Under the pieces are notes generated by a model. That model was not told the origin of the DNA. It searched no databases and saw only the letters and a list, made by a program, of their open reading frames with translations. The position numbers and the translations under genes were made by a program. A DNA stretch of 64,000 bases from Rhynchopus sp. YZ270_cl-10 (taxonomy: Eukaryota > Euglenozoa > Diplonemea > Diplonemida > Diplonemidae): NCBI GenBank assembly GCA_964035575.1, contig OZ037910.1:372001-436000 (forward strand). Direction: 5' to 3'. Below, piece after piece: positions 1 through 11,365 of this stretch. Each line of letters starts with the position of its first letter. The first letter of the stretch is position 1.

Positions 1-2008
1 GCCCTGCATGGTGTAGTGTGTGTGATGGTGGTGGTGGTGTGCTCTCGTGTATCCTGTAGGGGGAGGTGGGGGGTTGTGTGATATACGACGGTAGTCTTCT
101 TGTCATGGTAGGGCCATTTCGGCCTTCAATGATCTCCATTGAATAATCGCTACAGACAGAGTAGTGTTACCCGGGTAAGTTAAAAAGAAGGGAGGGGGGA
201 AATGTGGTCGTTCTTTTTGAGTTATGATACTCGGATATGGCTTTCTAAATCTAGAACAATATAAAAAAAATATACCTATTTTGTCACCTCTAAGATGGGA
301 CACTGGGGGGGTGGGGTGAGTGTGTGTGTGTGGGTACAACAATAGCTAGAACAGTGGATATCTAGATCCTCTTTTTGTTTTTTTTTGACACATGAAAAAA
401 GTAGAAAATAAAAAGAAGGGATGAATATGTTCCAGGCCAAAAGCTAAATCGCCTCCTTTCTCCCGACATTTTTGAAAATGAGTTCCCCCCCTTTATTTGC
501 ACGAAGAAAAAGTACTGGTTCCCCCCCTTTATTTGCACGAAGGCCGCAGGCTACTTAGGGGGTAAGTTTGGTGACTAAAGTGACCGTAAAAAAAATATAT
601 GAAAAGATCGAGTGTCAAATCGTCGAAAAACAGCCTTTTTGGGATGGTTTGGAAAAAAAAAAAGCCGCCTGCGGCGGCACCAGGGCTCGCGCTAAAGTCC
701 ATCCCTCATCCCGGGATTTTTGGGGGTTTTGGTAGGAACGTTTTTTTTTTGCAGTACGGGGATTTCATTAAGAAACCAGAAGTTCTAATATTGTTGAGTA
801 AGACCACCACATAGTGGACTTGCATGTACATGTGACCCCGCCGTGGAACGCAATTGGCTCGGAAAGTCAAAAGAAAGAGGAGAAAAAAGAAAAGGAAAAA
901 AAAAAAAAAAGTTGGTTACCGTGCGCCTGCGGCGCTGCCTGTTCCCTTCCAGTTTCTACAGGCAAACACTTGCCCCCTTTACCTTACACTGACGGGTTTT
1001 GACCAAAACCAAGAACTTGTCCATTTCGGCAAATTGACCCCACCACAGAACGGACGAATTCCGGAAATGCAAATGCCGGTGTTTTCGCGCATTTTCATGC
1101 AAGACGTCAGGATCAGGGAGAGAAAATCTGGTTGTGGGATTTACATTGGCTCTCTTTACCCACATGGATTTTGACCAAAACCAAAAAATTGGCCATTTCG
1201 GCAAAGTGACCCCACCACAGCGCGGACGGATTCCGGAAATTCCAATCGCGGTATGTTTTGGGGCTGAAAACCCACTGATTTTCAGGAGAAAAATTGCTTC
1301 CAAATCTCGGAATTTTCCGGATTTTCCTGAAAATGACCCTTGTTTACGAGTATGGGTTCATATTTTGCGAAAATTTAAGTCACTAAAATTTTGTCCATTT
1401 TTTCATATTGACCCCACCGCAGACTGGGTTGAGCTCAAAAATGCAAATATGGAGGCTTTTGGAGCCCAAAAACGTACCCCCAATTCCCCCCCTTTATTTG
1501 CTCCCTTTTTGGACATTTGGCCTCCCGGACCCCCCTATTTAGCTTTAGGCCTGATATGCTCCTCACAGTGCACACACATCTTGTAACATAAAAAATTTAA
1601 AATTGGTGGCAGTGGCAAACGCCTCTAGTCTAGACTAGACGACGCCACCAGAACTTTGCGGAATATTTTTGTTTTTTTTTTTGAAAACTTGGTTTGCATT
1701 AGTGCAGACACCCAAGGATGAACTCCACTACATTTTTTTTGTGATAAATTGACAACGTGTAGTCACCTCACTTTTTTTTTTCCGTGATGATCTCCACACA
1801 GTCGTCGCCTTCTGAATACCGCTTTTTTCTTCTAAACACAGAGAAAAAAAAACCAAGCCCCTGACTGTGCGATGAAGCTTTGGCCTTTTCAAGGAAAGGA
1901 GAGTTTAAAAGGGGGTTTTTCCCCTAGCGACAATATCACTCACCTGGCATATTATTTTTTTTACGAGAAAAACGGTGAATTGCTGGCACATCCTCCCCCC
2001 CTTTTTGC
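1..2008. other. Intergenic, degenerate dispersed repeats
   Basis: No credible gene is seen. A direct repeat with core CCCCCCCTTTATTTGCACGA occurs at about 482-506 and 519-543, with a related piece near 1485. From about 814 to 1460 a loose unit recurs around TGACCCCACCACAG, with flanking TTTTGACCAAAACC at about 997 and 1168. The same words recur near 44270 (inverted) and 52860-53130. A T-run followed by GAAAACTTGG at about 1672-1695 belongs to another dispersed repeat. Short frames here are repeat shadows. Confidence 0.6.
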
Positions 2009-5000
2009 TCAAGGCATTACTACCACTGTATCAAACGCAGTCTCCTCCCTCTCTCGCTCTGGGGACATTTGGTACGTCTGCATCACATCTCCCACCTCCA
2101 CCTCCACCTCCTCCTCTTCCACAAACACCTCCACCCCTGCCTCCCCTTCCCCTTCCCCCCCTTCTCCAAAGGGTTCGCTGCCTCCACTCACCCGACGCAT
2201 CTCTGGAGACATATCTGGGTCAAATGCGAGGTTAGAATTAACTCTGTTTCGACTGCGTTGGATCTGCACCTCGACACCTACCCCCACCCCCTTTCCTAAC
2301 AACGGCACATCAGGATGCGATATCCCTGAAGACGCTGACGATGCGGTTAAACCCCCTTGAGAAGAAGAGGTTCTTTCCCCTTCCCCTCCTCCCCCTCCCC
2401 CTCCTCCTCCCCTAGATGAAGATGAGGAACTCTTTTTTGCGCCAGGCCGAGAAGAAGAAGAGGCAAATGTGCTGTCAATAGGATTGGCGAGAATTTGGGT
2501 TGGTTTTGGTTTTGTCTCTGTATTCCCCTCCTCCTCTTCATGGCTCGCTAAAGGGTTGAGTGTCGTTTGTGTGGTGCTCTGAAGAGACAGATCTGCTCTC
2601 TCTTCTGCATGAAATCCTTCTCCTGAGATTGTTTGAGATGCTCCGCTCTCTCTGTCGTTCCCTGCGTTGTACAGATTTGGGTTGGATCTGCTTTGTAGGA
2701 TTACTGTATCATCATCGCGAACTGCAGAATTTATTGCATCAATGTCGTTTTGCCTTCTCTTCCTTCTACGGTGAAAGCGTAGCCCAAACAGAATGCCCGC
2801 AGTGATCAACACTACACCACATAACACACCAATCACCACCCCGACAATCTCCGCTGTGGTTAACCCAGAAGACCCGGTAGCTTCGCCTTTGTAGTTTTGA
2901 TAGCCTGCGGGAGGGGGGAGCTGTGCGCTGATGTCAGTATCACCTCCAGAGACCCCTTGCTTGAGGGATACCGTTTCAATGCTTAGCTCGTCTCGTAACT
3001 GTTGCATACCAACCGCAGATTGGGCAAGAACAATGAAGGCTGTTTCCAAATCTCGGTTTTCAAGTGTCATTTCAACCCGCCCTTCCGGTTCTGTTCCTGA
3101 AAGGGTTTGGATGGTAACCTGGTCTGGCAATGCACCGGATAATAATTTTGCGATTTTATTCCGAAACGCGGTCGCATCCTGAATTGGATGCCCCGGAACC
3201 AACGCAAGAACGAACACCCTTTTGCCATGCCCATCTACGGTGACGGTCACTACGATTGGGGTGGAGGTGAGACCCAGGCTATCCCGCGCTGCGATGGTCA
3301 GTGATGACGATCCAATCAACCCGGAGCCAATAAATGAAAGCACCCCTTTTGGGGTCACACTCGGCTGCCCAGCCTGCGTGAACAACCCCGGATTTGACAC
3401 CGTCACCACAAAATCCACTAATTGGCTTGCCTCACCACCCACGATAGGACCACCATGAATCTCTGTCGCCCATTGTTCACTGTATACCCGGTCTGTCGTT
3501 GTGACCGACAACCTTGTTGGTCCTGGGGTATAAAACGGTACATCATTGTTCTCTGTGACCTGAATAATCAGGGTTTGTGGTGCAGAAAAATCGATGCCCC
3601 CATTGACAACCCCTCCATCATCCCGCGCTATCACCTGGAATACGAAGGAACCAGACACCTCTGGACGTGCTTGGAAACTGAGGGTGCCTTCGGGGGAGAT
3701 TGTTGGTGGGACCAAAAAATAGCTGAGTGCAGTATCGTTGTAGACTTCGTAGCGAACGGTCTGGTATGGCTCTTCATTGGCAGGCCCAGCGCAGTTGAGG
3801 TTTTTCATCCACAGCTTCCGTTCAAATAGCGGAGCGTCCTCCGGCACCACCACCACATCTCCTACTGCCAAACACGGCCGATCGTTCACTGGGGTGATGT
3901 TAATGATGATTTCTTGGCTTGCCAATCCTGGAGGGTCCCACTCATCCTGAACCTCCAGCCGAGCAACAGAGGTTCCAAACACATCAGGATTCGTTTCAAA
4001 GGTTAAATCCCCCGAAGGATACAAAATCTGCGGAGGCACCTTGAAAAGCCATGCATCCGCTGCTGGAATGATGACACGGTAGGTTAGTGTTTCTTCCCTC
4101 TCAAACGGACCAGAATCTGCCCCCGACACAAAATTCGGTACCACCACTATCCCACTATCCTCCGGAACATCAACTGCAGGCGGTGCGAAGAATCTGGGCA
4201 AATCATTCACAGCGTTGACGATGATAACCAAATCCTGCGTCTGCGTAGAATTGCCCCCTTCCGAATCAGAGAGCGTAACGCGAGCACGGATTTCCCCCCA
4301 TACATTGTCTTTAACATGATAGACCAACTGCCCTGTGTTCCCTACTATATCTACCCACGGAAATTCGACGAACAGAGAGGCAGCATCAGTGTTCGGAACC
4401 AACCTCGAATTTTGATATAACCCTAGCACTTCTACGTGAAACACCAAATTCTGTGCAGCTTCGTTCGGCGGGCCTTTCATGAGATCGGTTGCCCAGTTCG
4501 GGATGACCTGCCGGCCGGAGTCTTCTTGGATGCGGATCTCCCAGAGGTCCGTTCTAAAGTACGGCGGATCATTGACCGGCACGATATTGATTGTGAGGTA
4601 CGAATAGTCGGTGTCGTCATCCCCTCCTCGTTCTGTCCCTCCAGAGTCGCGGGCTTGGATGCGGAATTTCGCGGTACCATATAAATTTTCTGCAGGAGTA
4701 AACGTCAGTATCCCATTCGGTGAAATCGCAGGCTGTTGAGAGAAGAGCTCCGAGGTGAGGTTCCATTGTACCGGCTGTGTCGCGGTTCCTGCGACGAAGG
4801 AAACTGGCATGACCTGCACCTCAAAGGCAACGGTTTGGCCGACCTCATCCCTCCTCCCTGCTCCAATGTCCTCAGCGAAGATCATTCTGTAGGGCCCACT
4901 GTCTTCTTGTACTGTGATTACCTCGGCTAAGGCGGTAAAATCTGGTGGATCGTTCACCGGGTGAATGGTAATGCTGAAGTCCTCGTAGGAAACTGCCCCT

Positions 5001-8000
5001 AAAGTGTCTCTTAGTATGATCTCAAAGTCGGCGGTGCCAGATTGATCTAGCGCAGTGTGGAAGTAGATGTTGCCGTTTAGCTTGCTGAGGGAGGGTAAAG
5101 TGTCGAAGAGGGTCTCGGTCCTGGCGGCATTCCCGTTTCGATCGGAAATTCGAATTTCAATAGATTCGAGCATCTGACCTTCTAGAACCTCATCGGTTGG
5201 TCCTGGTACCAATGAAATTGCCCAAGCCTGTACCGTGACTGCTCCAGCATCTTCGTTTACTTCAATTAGGCGGTCTCTGGTGATTCGTGGTGGGTCGTTG
5301 ATTGAGGTGACGTCGAAGACGATGGGAAGGCAGGTGGTATCGAAGTCTCTCCCTGGAACTGCGACACCTCCGTTGTCTTTCATGCAAACCTCCCCTTCGG
5401 CACGACCGTTCTTATCTGCCGCAAGCTTCCAGGTTAGTGTTCCGGTATTCGGATCGATGCTTGGCTGGATTTCGAATAACGCTGGTTTTGATGTTGTGAC
5501 CGTAAAGTTAAATGATTGGTGCCGTTCATTCCTCGGTCCTGCACTTCTCTGAGTCGCCCAAGCAGGGAATTCCACCTCCATAGTATCTTCAATCAACGAT
5601 AAGGTCGGCCCTGCTACAAAAAATGGCCTGTCATTCACGGCAGTTATATTAATGTTGAAGACAAAGACTGCGGAGGTTGCCCCGTCGTTGTCGAGGAGAA
5701 CTGCCGTCACATCGGTATCCCCATATTCATCTGGCGCGGTCGTAAAGTTTAAATCCCCTGAAACCGGGTCTACCGCTGGCTGCACTGCAAATAACGCAGG
5801 ATTTTGCGCTTTCAATCGGAAGGTTAAGGTTTGAGTTAAGACTTCCTCTCCAGGTCCTGGTGTGATTTCGGTTGCCCATCCTAACACTGTCATTAACCCG
5901 TAGTCTTCCCATACCGAAACATCTCTTCCGACTGCAAAAGAAGGGTCGGAGTTGACTGGAAGAATTCTGATAATAAGTTGAACCGGGTTGGATTGGTTGA
6001 CTCCTGGGGCTGGTCCGTTGTCTTCTGCGACGATGTAGATGATGGCGTCACCTGAATAATGTGGGGTTGTCTCGAAGAAGAGCGTTCCATTGTTAAACAA
6101 CACCGGAGGAGAGATAAACAGATTCGGCGTCTCCACGGTAATCCGATAAAACCACTCCTGGTCCTGCTCATCCGGGGGTCCAGGCGAGGCTGGAGTAGTC
6201 ACCCATTGTTTCACCTGAGGCCCAGAGTTTTCTAGTACCGTTATAACACCGGGGCCTGGGGTGAAAATGGGAGGGTCATTTACCGGAGTGAACTGCCACA
6301 TCGAAGATAACCGAAACTCCTTTTCTCCGTCCGTCAAAGTGAACGTTACGTCAACTAGTCCATTAAAATCTGGTGCCACAGTGAAGGTCAAATCTCCACT
6401 TAGCGGATTGATCGCAGGGCCGTCGGTGAAGACATTTGGAGGATTGGTGGAGGCAAGAAAGGTTAGGGTTTGCATCGCCTCGTCTAGCCCTCCGGCGGAG
6501 ATGTTTGTTGCCCAGGCGGGGTGGTGATGGGTTGGGGTGTCCTCAGGCAGCACCAACGTCGGTCCTGCAACAAAAAACGGCGGCGAATTGATCGGATTCA
6601 CCAAAAGCTGGAGGGTCTGCGTAGAGGAGTCTCTCCCCCCATTTGCCACCCCTCCATCGTCGATTAGAGTAACTTCAAGAGGTAATACCGTGTCTCGGTT
6701 CAATCTTGGGTTCAATAACATCGTTAAGGTTCCGGTCTCATTGTCTATTTTCGGCATTTCTGCGAAAATTTCGGGTTGAATTTGAGTATTTACTTCAAAG
6801 CGTAGGTTTTGATTTCTTTCATTGTCCGGCCCCGGGGAGATGTCTGTTGCCCAATTTACCCATACAGCCGGGCATGGATCGGTTGGTTGGATTGATTGGC
6901 ATTCATCAAACGCAAGGTGGGGTCCTGGGGTGAACGTAGGGGCATCGTTGACAGGGAGAACCGAAATGGTGAAGGTTTGGATTTCAGAGGATTGAGGTGG
7001 CGCGCCGTTGTCAGAAAGTTTGATCGAAACGGTGGAAACCCCAAAAGCATCGGGGCGGGTGTTAAATGAGAGCACCCCTTCGGCAGATACGGTTGGGTTT
7101 CCATCAAAAATCTCGGTCAATCCGGTTTGTGCGATCAATTCAAACTCAAGGTTTTGCAGGTCCTCGTCGACACCCCCGCCGGGATTGAGATTTTTCGCCC
7201 AATTTGGAAACGTATGCCCCCCAAGAGGCCCGCTATCTTCCAACACCGTAATATCCGGTCCGATTTCAAAGCTGGGCGCATCGTTGACTGCCTCTATTAC
7301 AATCGTAAATGATGACGTTTTCTGCGCAACTCCTCCATTCGCAGTGCCTCCATCATCCGTTAGGACCACGCTTACTGTGGTACTTCCTACCATGTTGTCT
7401 GCGGGAGTGAAGCTGAGACTTGCCATATTCGTTCCGCTCAATACCATTTCAGGTTGTACAGAAAACAATGAAGGTTCAGCAGCAGATAACGTAAATTTGA
7501 GAAATTGTCCAGCTTCATTTGTAGGCCCAGCGGTGACTCCTCCCAGCCAATTTTCGAAGAAGAACGGCCCGGAGTCTTCTGCTACTAATACAGCGGTGGG
7601 CAAAGGGTTAAACGTTGGTGCATCGTTCACAGGGTTGATCCTGATTGTGAAAAATTCGGGCAGCGCTTCATTGCTTCCGTCCAGCCCTGGGGGTGGTACC
7701 GTGCCGTCCCTTGCCAAGGCTGGTCCAGTATCCTTCAGAATAACTTCAACCTTGGTAAACCCAAATTCATCCGCCGCTGGAGTGAACGTAAGAGATGCTT
7801 GACACACCGTTCCCAGCATATTAACGGCTTGGCATTGTAAGGTAGGGGTTAACGCAGGTTGAAATTCAAATAACGATGCATCCGCGGCTGTCACAAAAAA
7901 TTCTGGGACTTGTTGTTCAAAGATTATTGAGGAGGTTCCTTCGTTTTCGGGTCCTACGCGAACGGGGGAGGCCCATTCTGTGAAGGTTAATGCACCAGAA

Positions 8001-11000
8001 TCTTCGTCAACCTCGATGATAGGTCCTGGAGTGAAGAAGGGTGGGTCGTTGATGGGATTGATGATAATTTCCAACTCCGGACAGCAGGTCGGCATCGGAC
8101 ATACAACGAAAACATCGCACGATGATACCCCCAATCCATCGGTAGCCTGAATTCCAACTAACACCGTTCGTTGAACAGAATGCGCATCCTTTGCAGTCTT
8201 AAACGTTAAATCCCCTGCCCCAGAGAGGCTTGGCTGGACAGAGAATAGCTCTGAATGGAAAGGATCTACTAAATACGCTCGGAAGGAGACGGCTGTGTTG
8301 TCGACAGAGATATTGCTGGCCCAACGGGAATGGAAGAAGAGCGGGTCATCCTCGTTTACAGTGATCGGTGAAGGGCCCATGAGGAAGTTCGGGGGGTCGT
8401 CTATACAGCGGATGAGGATGCGGAAGGTGCACGGCTGGGCGCTGTTCTGATGAGTGCAGGAGTTGACGGTTACTCCGTTGCGGACGAATGAGGTGCCTCG
8501 GGTGTGTACGTAGGGGGTTAGTGCAATTTGGTTTTGAAAATAAGCGTTCAGGTTGTTGTTGTCATCGTTTAGGTCTACTGTGACGGTGGCTTCCCCGCAA
8601 GCATTGTCGGCTGCAGTAAAATCCAACTGTGCTGTCGATGACCCAGCAACATACGTCACCCTTGGTACAACCGCAAATAACGCATCGTTCGTTGTACGCA
8701 AAGCAAAGGAAAGGATTTGTTGATCTTCCAAAACCCCTCCACGTGTTACGTTACCAAAAAAGGTGCCAAAAACCTGGCGTCCTGCGTCTTCTTGTACTGC
8801 AATATCCCCTCCGCAGGTGAATGTTGGCATGTCGTTGACTGGTAGAATGGTTAAAGCGAAGGTATAGGTCTGAGAGTTTTGGCAGGTTGCAACTGGGGCG
8901 CATGGTGTGCAAGGTGCTGGTGCGCATGGTCCCGCCACTCCGTCGTCTTGGATTTGAACGTCGTAGTACAATGTGCCGTAGTAATTTGGAGCGGAAGTGA
9001 ACACAAGATCTGCGGTAGAGGACCCAGCACCACGTCGTATCACACAGTCCGGTCCAGTACTGAAAGCGGTCGTGCTGTTCAGCGGCGTCACCGGGGTGAT
9101 GGAGCAAGAGAGGGTCTGTAAATTTTGGTTTCCGTCCTGGATGTTCGTCAAAAACCCTGGGACGAAGTATTGCCCAGAATCTTCACAGACCAACACATCA
9201 CCCGGAGGCGACCCCACTGTCGGATTCCGATTTCCTGCCGCAACCGCAACAGTCGGTGCATTCGGAAACACCGTGGTACGTTGCCCCAACACATCAACCT
9301 GAACCGCCCACTGCCCTGTAGTCAGCTGCGACACATCTAAATCACAGACCAGAGAAGTTCCCGCACTAGAAACGGTTCGTGTAACACAGGTAGGGGCTGG
9401 ACCTGCACCAGACCCAGGCACTGCAGTGAAGACAACACTATTCAGGTTTGGATTCCCCGGAAAGAAATTGGTTCCTTGAATTGTCAGTTGCCCTTGACTA
9501 CAGTCTGTCAACTGCGCGGTAGGCCCCTGGGTGATTACGTTGCACACCGGGGAGGCGACGTTTGTTATAGTAGGCGCAGCTGCCTGGAGGAATACCAAGC
9601 ACAGCTGTGGATCCGTACAGGTTGCAGGCACTACTGCGCCTGTAGTGGTTGAGGCTACCCCTACCCCGGTTATCCATTGCCCTGTTGCTCCGACTGGAAC
9701 TGTTAATGTGCAGATTATTTGTGTTGCAGTTGCGGAGCCTACTATGCAGGTAGGAGTGGCTAGGCCGTTTGCGTTGCCGCTTAGGGTGACGGTGTTGCCA
9801 GAGACGAGGTTGAAGTGTTGTCCGGTGATGGTGACGGATGCGCCAGTGGTGCACGCGGTAGGTTGAGAGTTGCATGGGTCGATGGTGATGATGGTGGGCA
9901 CAACCGGGAACGTCAATGACCCTACATTGCTCCGTACCCCATTCTGCGTTACGTACACATTGTACACCCCAGCAGGCGCCACACCATTTCCTCTTGCAAG
10001 TTGACAACTCAAAAAGGTCGGTTGGACAGACGATGTCGCCCCTACCTCGCATGTTGGTGCAACAAAAAGCGGACCGACCACAACCGGTTCCAAAGTAACC
10101 TGAGGTATAGTGCAAGGAGGTGTGGTGGCTGGTACCGAGCATGTGTCGTAGCCTTTTGCGAAAGAGGTGCCAAAAATGTTTAAGGTGCCTCCAGTGGTAG
10201 GGAGGTCGGTGCAGACTTTGTTCAAAGCGTCGGTCACCGTAGGGCAGATTGGTGAGGAGAGTGCTGTAAGGGTGGCGCCGTTCCACCGTATCGTCACCAC
10301 ATTGGTTGTAGACACTCCGACTCCGTTGTCGACCGTCACCGTGTACGACCCTGGGGTAAGCCCTCCCGGCGCATCGGGGACCTGAAGGGAGCAGCTCATT
10401 CCGGTGCGTGATACTGTGGTGAGGGTCGGGTTGCACACCACCGTGGTTCCTCCAGAGGCTACGGTTACTGCAGCAAAGGGGGAGGTACGCGGGGTGCCTC
10501 TCGCATAGTTGAGGTTCGTTCCGGTGATGGTCAGGAGACTGCCTGGGGTTCCTGCGAGGGCAGGGCCTGGGGCGGCTACTCCTGCCTTTGCTCCTCCAAG
10601 GTTGTTGGTGCTGCAGCCATCCAATGCTTGGGGAGTGCCGGAGATGCATAGAGGTGTCGCCACTGCAGTGATCGTCGGCAAGCTGTACACCAACACCGCC
10701 CCTGCAGCGGCAGTAGACGTTCCGATCCCATTATTGACCAGAATAGAATGTGATTGTGGTCCCAAATTGAATGGTTTCGTTAATGTGCATGTCAACGTGG
10801 TTGCGGACACCACCGTCGCCACACCACACACTGGGCCCACCGGGGTGAACGACACCACCGGTACCGCACCGCAGGTTGCATCAAACCCTGTTCCCGTTAT
10901 TGTCAACAAATCTCCAACAGCAGAAGGGAGACATTGTATTAACCCAGGTTGGCATGCAGGGGTAGAAGCCCCGGTTACAACAGGCGCGCTGAAGGTGGCA

Positions 11001-11365
11001 GCGGTGATGACCCCAGAGTTTGGTGTAGCCACCCCTCCTGTTGTCTCGGTCACCACAAAGTCGAATCGCCCGAGGGGTGTCGTTGTAGCCAATGCACAGG
11101 TTATTTGCGTTCCACCTACCGAAACCGCTGGGGCCGCGCAGGTTACGGTCCCGGTCGCCCCGGTCCGCGGGGTTGCTGTGACCGTGAAGGTGCCTGCCGC
11201 GTTGAAGGTGCCTAATATGGTGACCGTAGGGTTGCAGCTGCATGAGGTGAGGATCGGTGTGGTTCCGAAGCAGTCGGGGCTGTTGATGCCGGTTGCGACC
11301 GGCTGCGCAAAGGTGACGCCTGCATAGAATAGTAGTAGGAGTATCGGGTGCGGGGCGAAGTGCAT
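2009..11365 (-). CDS. Giant type I membrane protein with IPT/TIG and cadherin-like repeats
   Basis: About 3118 residues, read without a break. I chose the ATG at 11365 because it opens a good signal peptide (MHFAPHPILLLLFYAGVTFA); the upstream in-frame stretch is Ser-rich translation of a purine tract. Residues ~20-715 hold about six IPT/TIG-type Ig-like repeats (words such as LLTITGTGF, LTIQGTNF). Residues ~716-2710 hold about seventeen cadherin-like repeats of 105-130 residues, with the signature EDSG...WAT.I..GP.DE, then GTLTF.....G and a closing VNDAPTF. This repeat style is typical of large bacterial surface proteins. A membrane-proximal domain (~2720-2830, possibly SEA-like), one transmembrane helix (~2836-2862, GVVIGVLCGVVLITAG), an RRRKRR stop-transfer and a low-complexity acidic tail of ~255 residues follow. 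Likely a surface adhesin; partner unknown. Confidence 0.85.
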   Translation of the reverse strand: MHFAPHPILLLLFYAGVTFAQPVATGINSPDCFGTTPILTSCSCNPTVTILGTFNAAGTFTVTATPRTGATGTVTCAAPAVSVGGTQITCALATTTPLGRFDFVVTETTGGVATPNSGVITAATFSAPVVTGASTPACQPGLIQCLPSAVGDLLTITGTGFDATCGAVPVVSFTPVGPVCGVATVVSATTLTCTLTKPFNLGPQSHSILVNNGIGTSTAAAGAVLVYSLPTITAVATPLCISGTPQALDGCSTNNLGGAKAGVAAPGPALAGTPGSLLTITGTNLNYARGTPRTSPFAAVTVASGGTTVVCNPTLTTVSRTGMSCSLQVPDAPGGLTPGSYTVTVDNGVGVSTTNVVTIRWNGATLTALSSPICPTVTDALNKVCTDLPTTGGTLNIFGTSFAKGYDTCSVPATTPPCTIPQVTLEPVVVGPLFVAPTCEVGATSSVQPTFLSCQLARGNGVAPAGVYNVYVTQNGVRSNVGSLTFPVVPTIITIDPCNSQPTACTTGASVTITGQHFNLVSGNTVTLSGNANGLATPTCIVGSATATQIICTLTVPVGATGQWITGVGVASTTTGAVVPATCTDPQLCLVFLQAAAPTITNVASPVCNVITQGPTAQLTDCSQGQLTIQGTNFFPGNPNLNSVVFTAVPGSGAGPAPTCVTRTVSSAGTSLVCDLDVSQLTTGQWAVQVDVLGQRTTVFPNAPTVAVAAGNRNPTVGSPPGDVLVCEDSGQYFVPGFLTNIQDGNQNLQTLSCSITPVTPLNSTTAFSTGPDCVIRRGAGSSTADLVFTSAPNYYGTLYYDVQIQDDGVAGPCAPAPCTPCAPVATCQNSQTYTFALTILPVNDMPTFTCGGDIAVQEDAGRQVFGTFFGNVTRGGVLEDQQILSFALRTTNDALFAVVPRVTYVAGSSTAQLDFTAADNACGEATVTVDLNDDNNNLNAYFQNQIALTPYVHTRGTSFVRNGVTVNSCTHQNSAQPCTFRILIRCIDDPPNFLMGPSPITVNEDDPLFFHSRWASNISVDNTAVSFRAYLVDPFHSELFSVQPSLSGAGDLTFKTAKDAHSVQRTVLVGIQATDGLGVSSCDVFVVCPMPTCCPELEIIINPINDPPFFTPGPIIEVDEDSGALTFTEWASPVRVGPENEGTSSIIFEQQVPEFFVTAADASLFEFQPALTPTLQCQAVNMLGTVCQASLTFTPAADEFGFTKVEVILKDTGPALARDGTVPPPGLDGSNEALPEFFTIRINPVNDAPTFNPLPTAVLVAEDSGPFFFENWLGGVTAGPTNEAGQFLKFTLSAAEPSLFSVQPEMVLSGTNMASLSFTPADNMVGSTTVSVVLTDDGGTANGGVAQKTSSFTIVIEAVNDAPSFEIGPDITVLEDSGPLGGHTFPNWAKNLNPGGGVDEDLQNLEFELIAQTGLTEIFDGNPTVSAEGVLSFNTRPDAFGVSTVSIKLSDNGAPPQSSEIQTFTISVLPVNDAPTFTPGPHLAFDECQSIQPTDPCPAVWVNWATDISPGPDNERNQNLRFEVNTQIQPEIFAEMPKIDNETGTLTMLLNPRLNRDTVLPLEVTLIDDGGVANGGRDSSTQTLQLLVNPINSPPFFVAGPTLVLPEDTPTHHHPAWATNISAGGLDEAMQTLTFLASTNPPNVFTDGPAINPLSGDLTFTVAPDFNGLVDVTFTLTDGEKEFRLSSMWQFTPVNDPPIFTPGPGVITVLENSGPQVKQWVTTPASPGPPDEQDQEWFYRITVETPNLFISPPVLFNNGTLFFETTPHYSGDAIIYIVAEDNGPAPGVNQSNPVQLIIRILPVNSDPSFAVGRDVSVWEDYGLMTVLGWATEITPGPGEEVLTQTLTFRLKAQNPALFAVQPAVDPVSGDLNFTTAPDEYGDTDVTAVLLDNDGATSAVFVFNINITAVNDRPFFVAGPTLSLIEDTMEVEFPAWATQRSAGPRNERHQSFNFTVTTSKPALFEIQPSIDPNTGTLTWKLAADKNGRAEGEVCMKDNGGVAVPGRDFDTTCLPIVFDVTSINDPPRITRDRLIEVNEDAGAVTVQAWAISLVPGPTDEVLEGQMLESIEIRISDRNGNAARTETLFDTLPSLSKLNGNIYFHTALDQSGTADFEIILRDTLGAVSYEDFSITIHPVNDPPDFTALAEVITVQEDSGPYRMIFAEDIGAGRRDEVGQTVAFEVQVMPVSFVAGTATQPVQWNLTSELFSQQPAISPNGILTFTPAENLYGTAKFRIQARDSGGTERGGDDDTDYSYLTINIVPVNDPPYFRTDLWEIRIQEDSGRQVIPNWATDLMKGPPNEAAQNLVFHVEVLGLYQNSRLVPNTDAASLFVEFPWVDIVGNTGQLVYHVKDNVWGEIRARVTLSDSEGGNSTQTQDLVIIVNAVNDLPRFFAPPAVDVPEDSGIVVVPNFVSGADSGPFEREETLTYRVIIPAADAWLFKVPPQILYPSGDLTFETNPDVFGTSVARLEVQDEWDPPGLASQEIIINITPVNDRPCLAVGDVVVVPEDAPLFERKLWMKNLNCAGPANEEPYQTVRYEVYNDTALSYFLVPPTISPEGTLSFQARPEVSGSFVFQVIARDDGGVVNGGIDFSAPQTLIIQVTENNDVPFYTPGPTRLSVTTTDRVYSEQWATEIHGGPIVGGEASQLVDFVVTVSNPGLFTQAGQPSVTPKGVLSFIGSGLIGSSSLTIAARDSLGLTSTPIVVTVTVDGHGKRVFVLALVPGHPIQDATAFRNKIAKLLSGALPDQVTIQTLSGTEPEGRVEMTLENRDLETAFIVLAQSAVGMQQLRDELSIETVSLKQGVSGGDTDISAQLPPPAGYQNYKGEATGSSGLTTAEIVGVVIGVLCGVVLITAGILFGLRFHRRRKRRQNDIDAINSAVRDDDTVILQSRSNPNLYNAGNDRESGASQTISGEGFHAEERADLSLQSTTQTTLNPLASHEEEEGNTETKPKPTQILANPIDSTFASSSSRPGAKKSSSSSSRGGGGGGGGGEGERTSSSQGGLTASSASSGISHPDVPLLGKGVGVGVEVQIQRSRNRVNSNLAFDPDMSPEMRRVSGGSEPFGEGGEGEGEAGVEVFVEEEEVEVEVGDVMQTYQMSPEREREETAFDTVVVMP

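Noticed and set aside
7008-7802. 264-codon plus-strand frame
   Set aside because: Antisense to the cadherin-like repeats, no start context and no domain.
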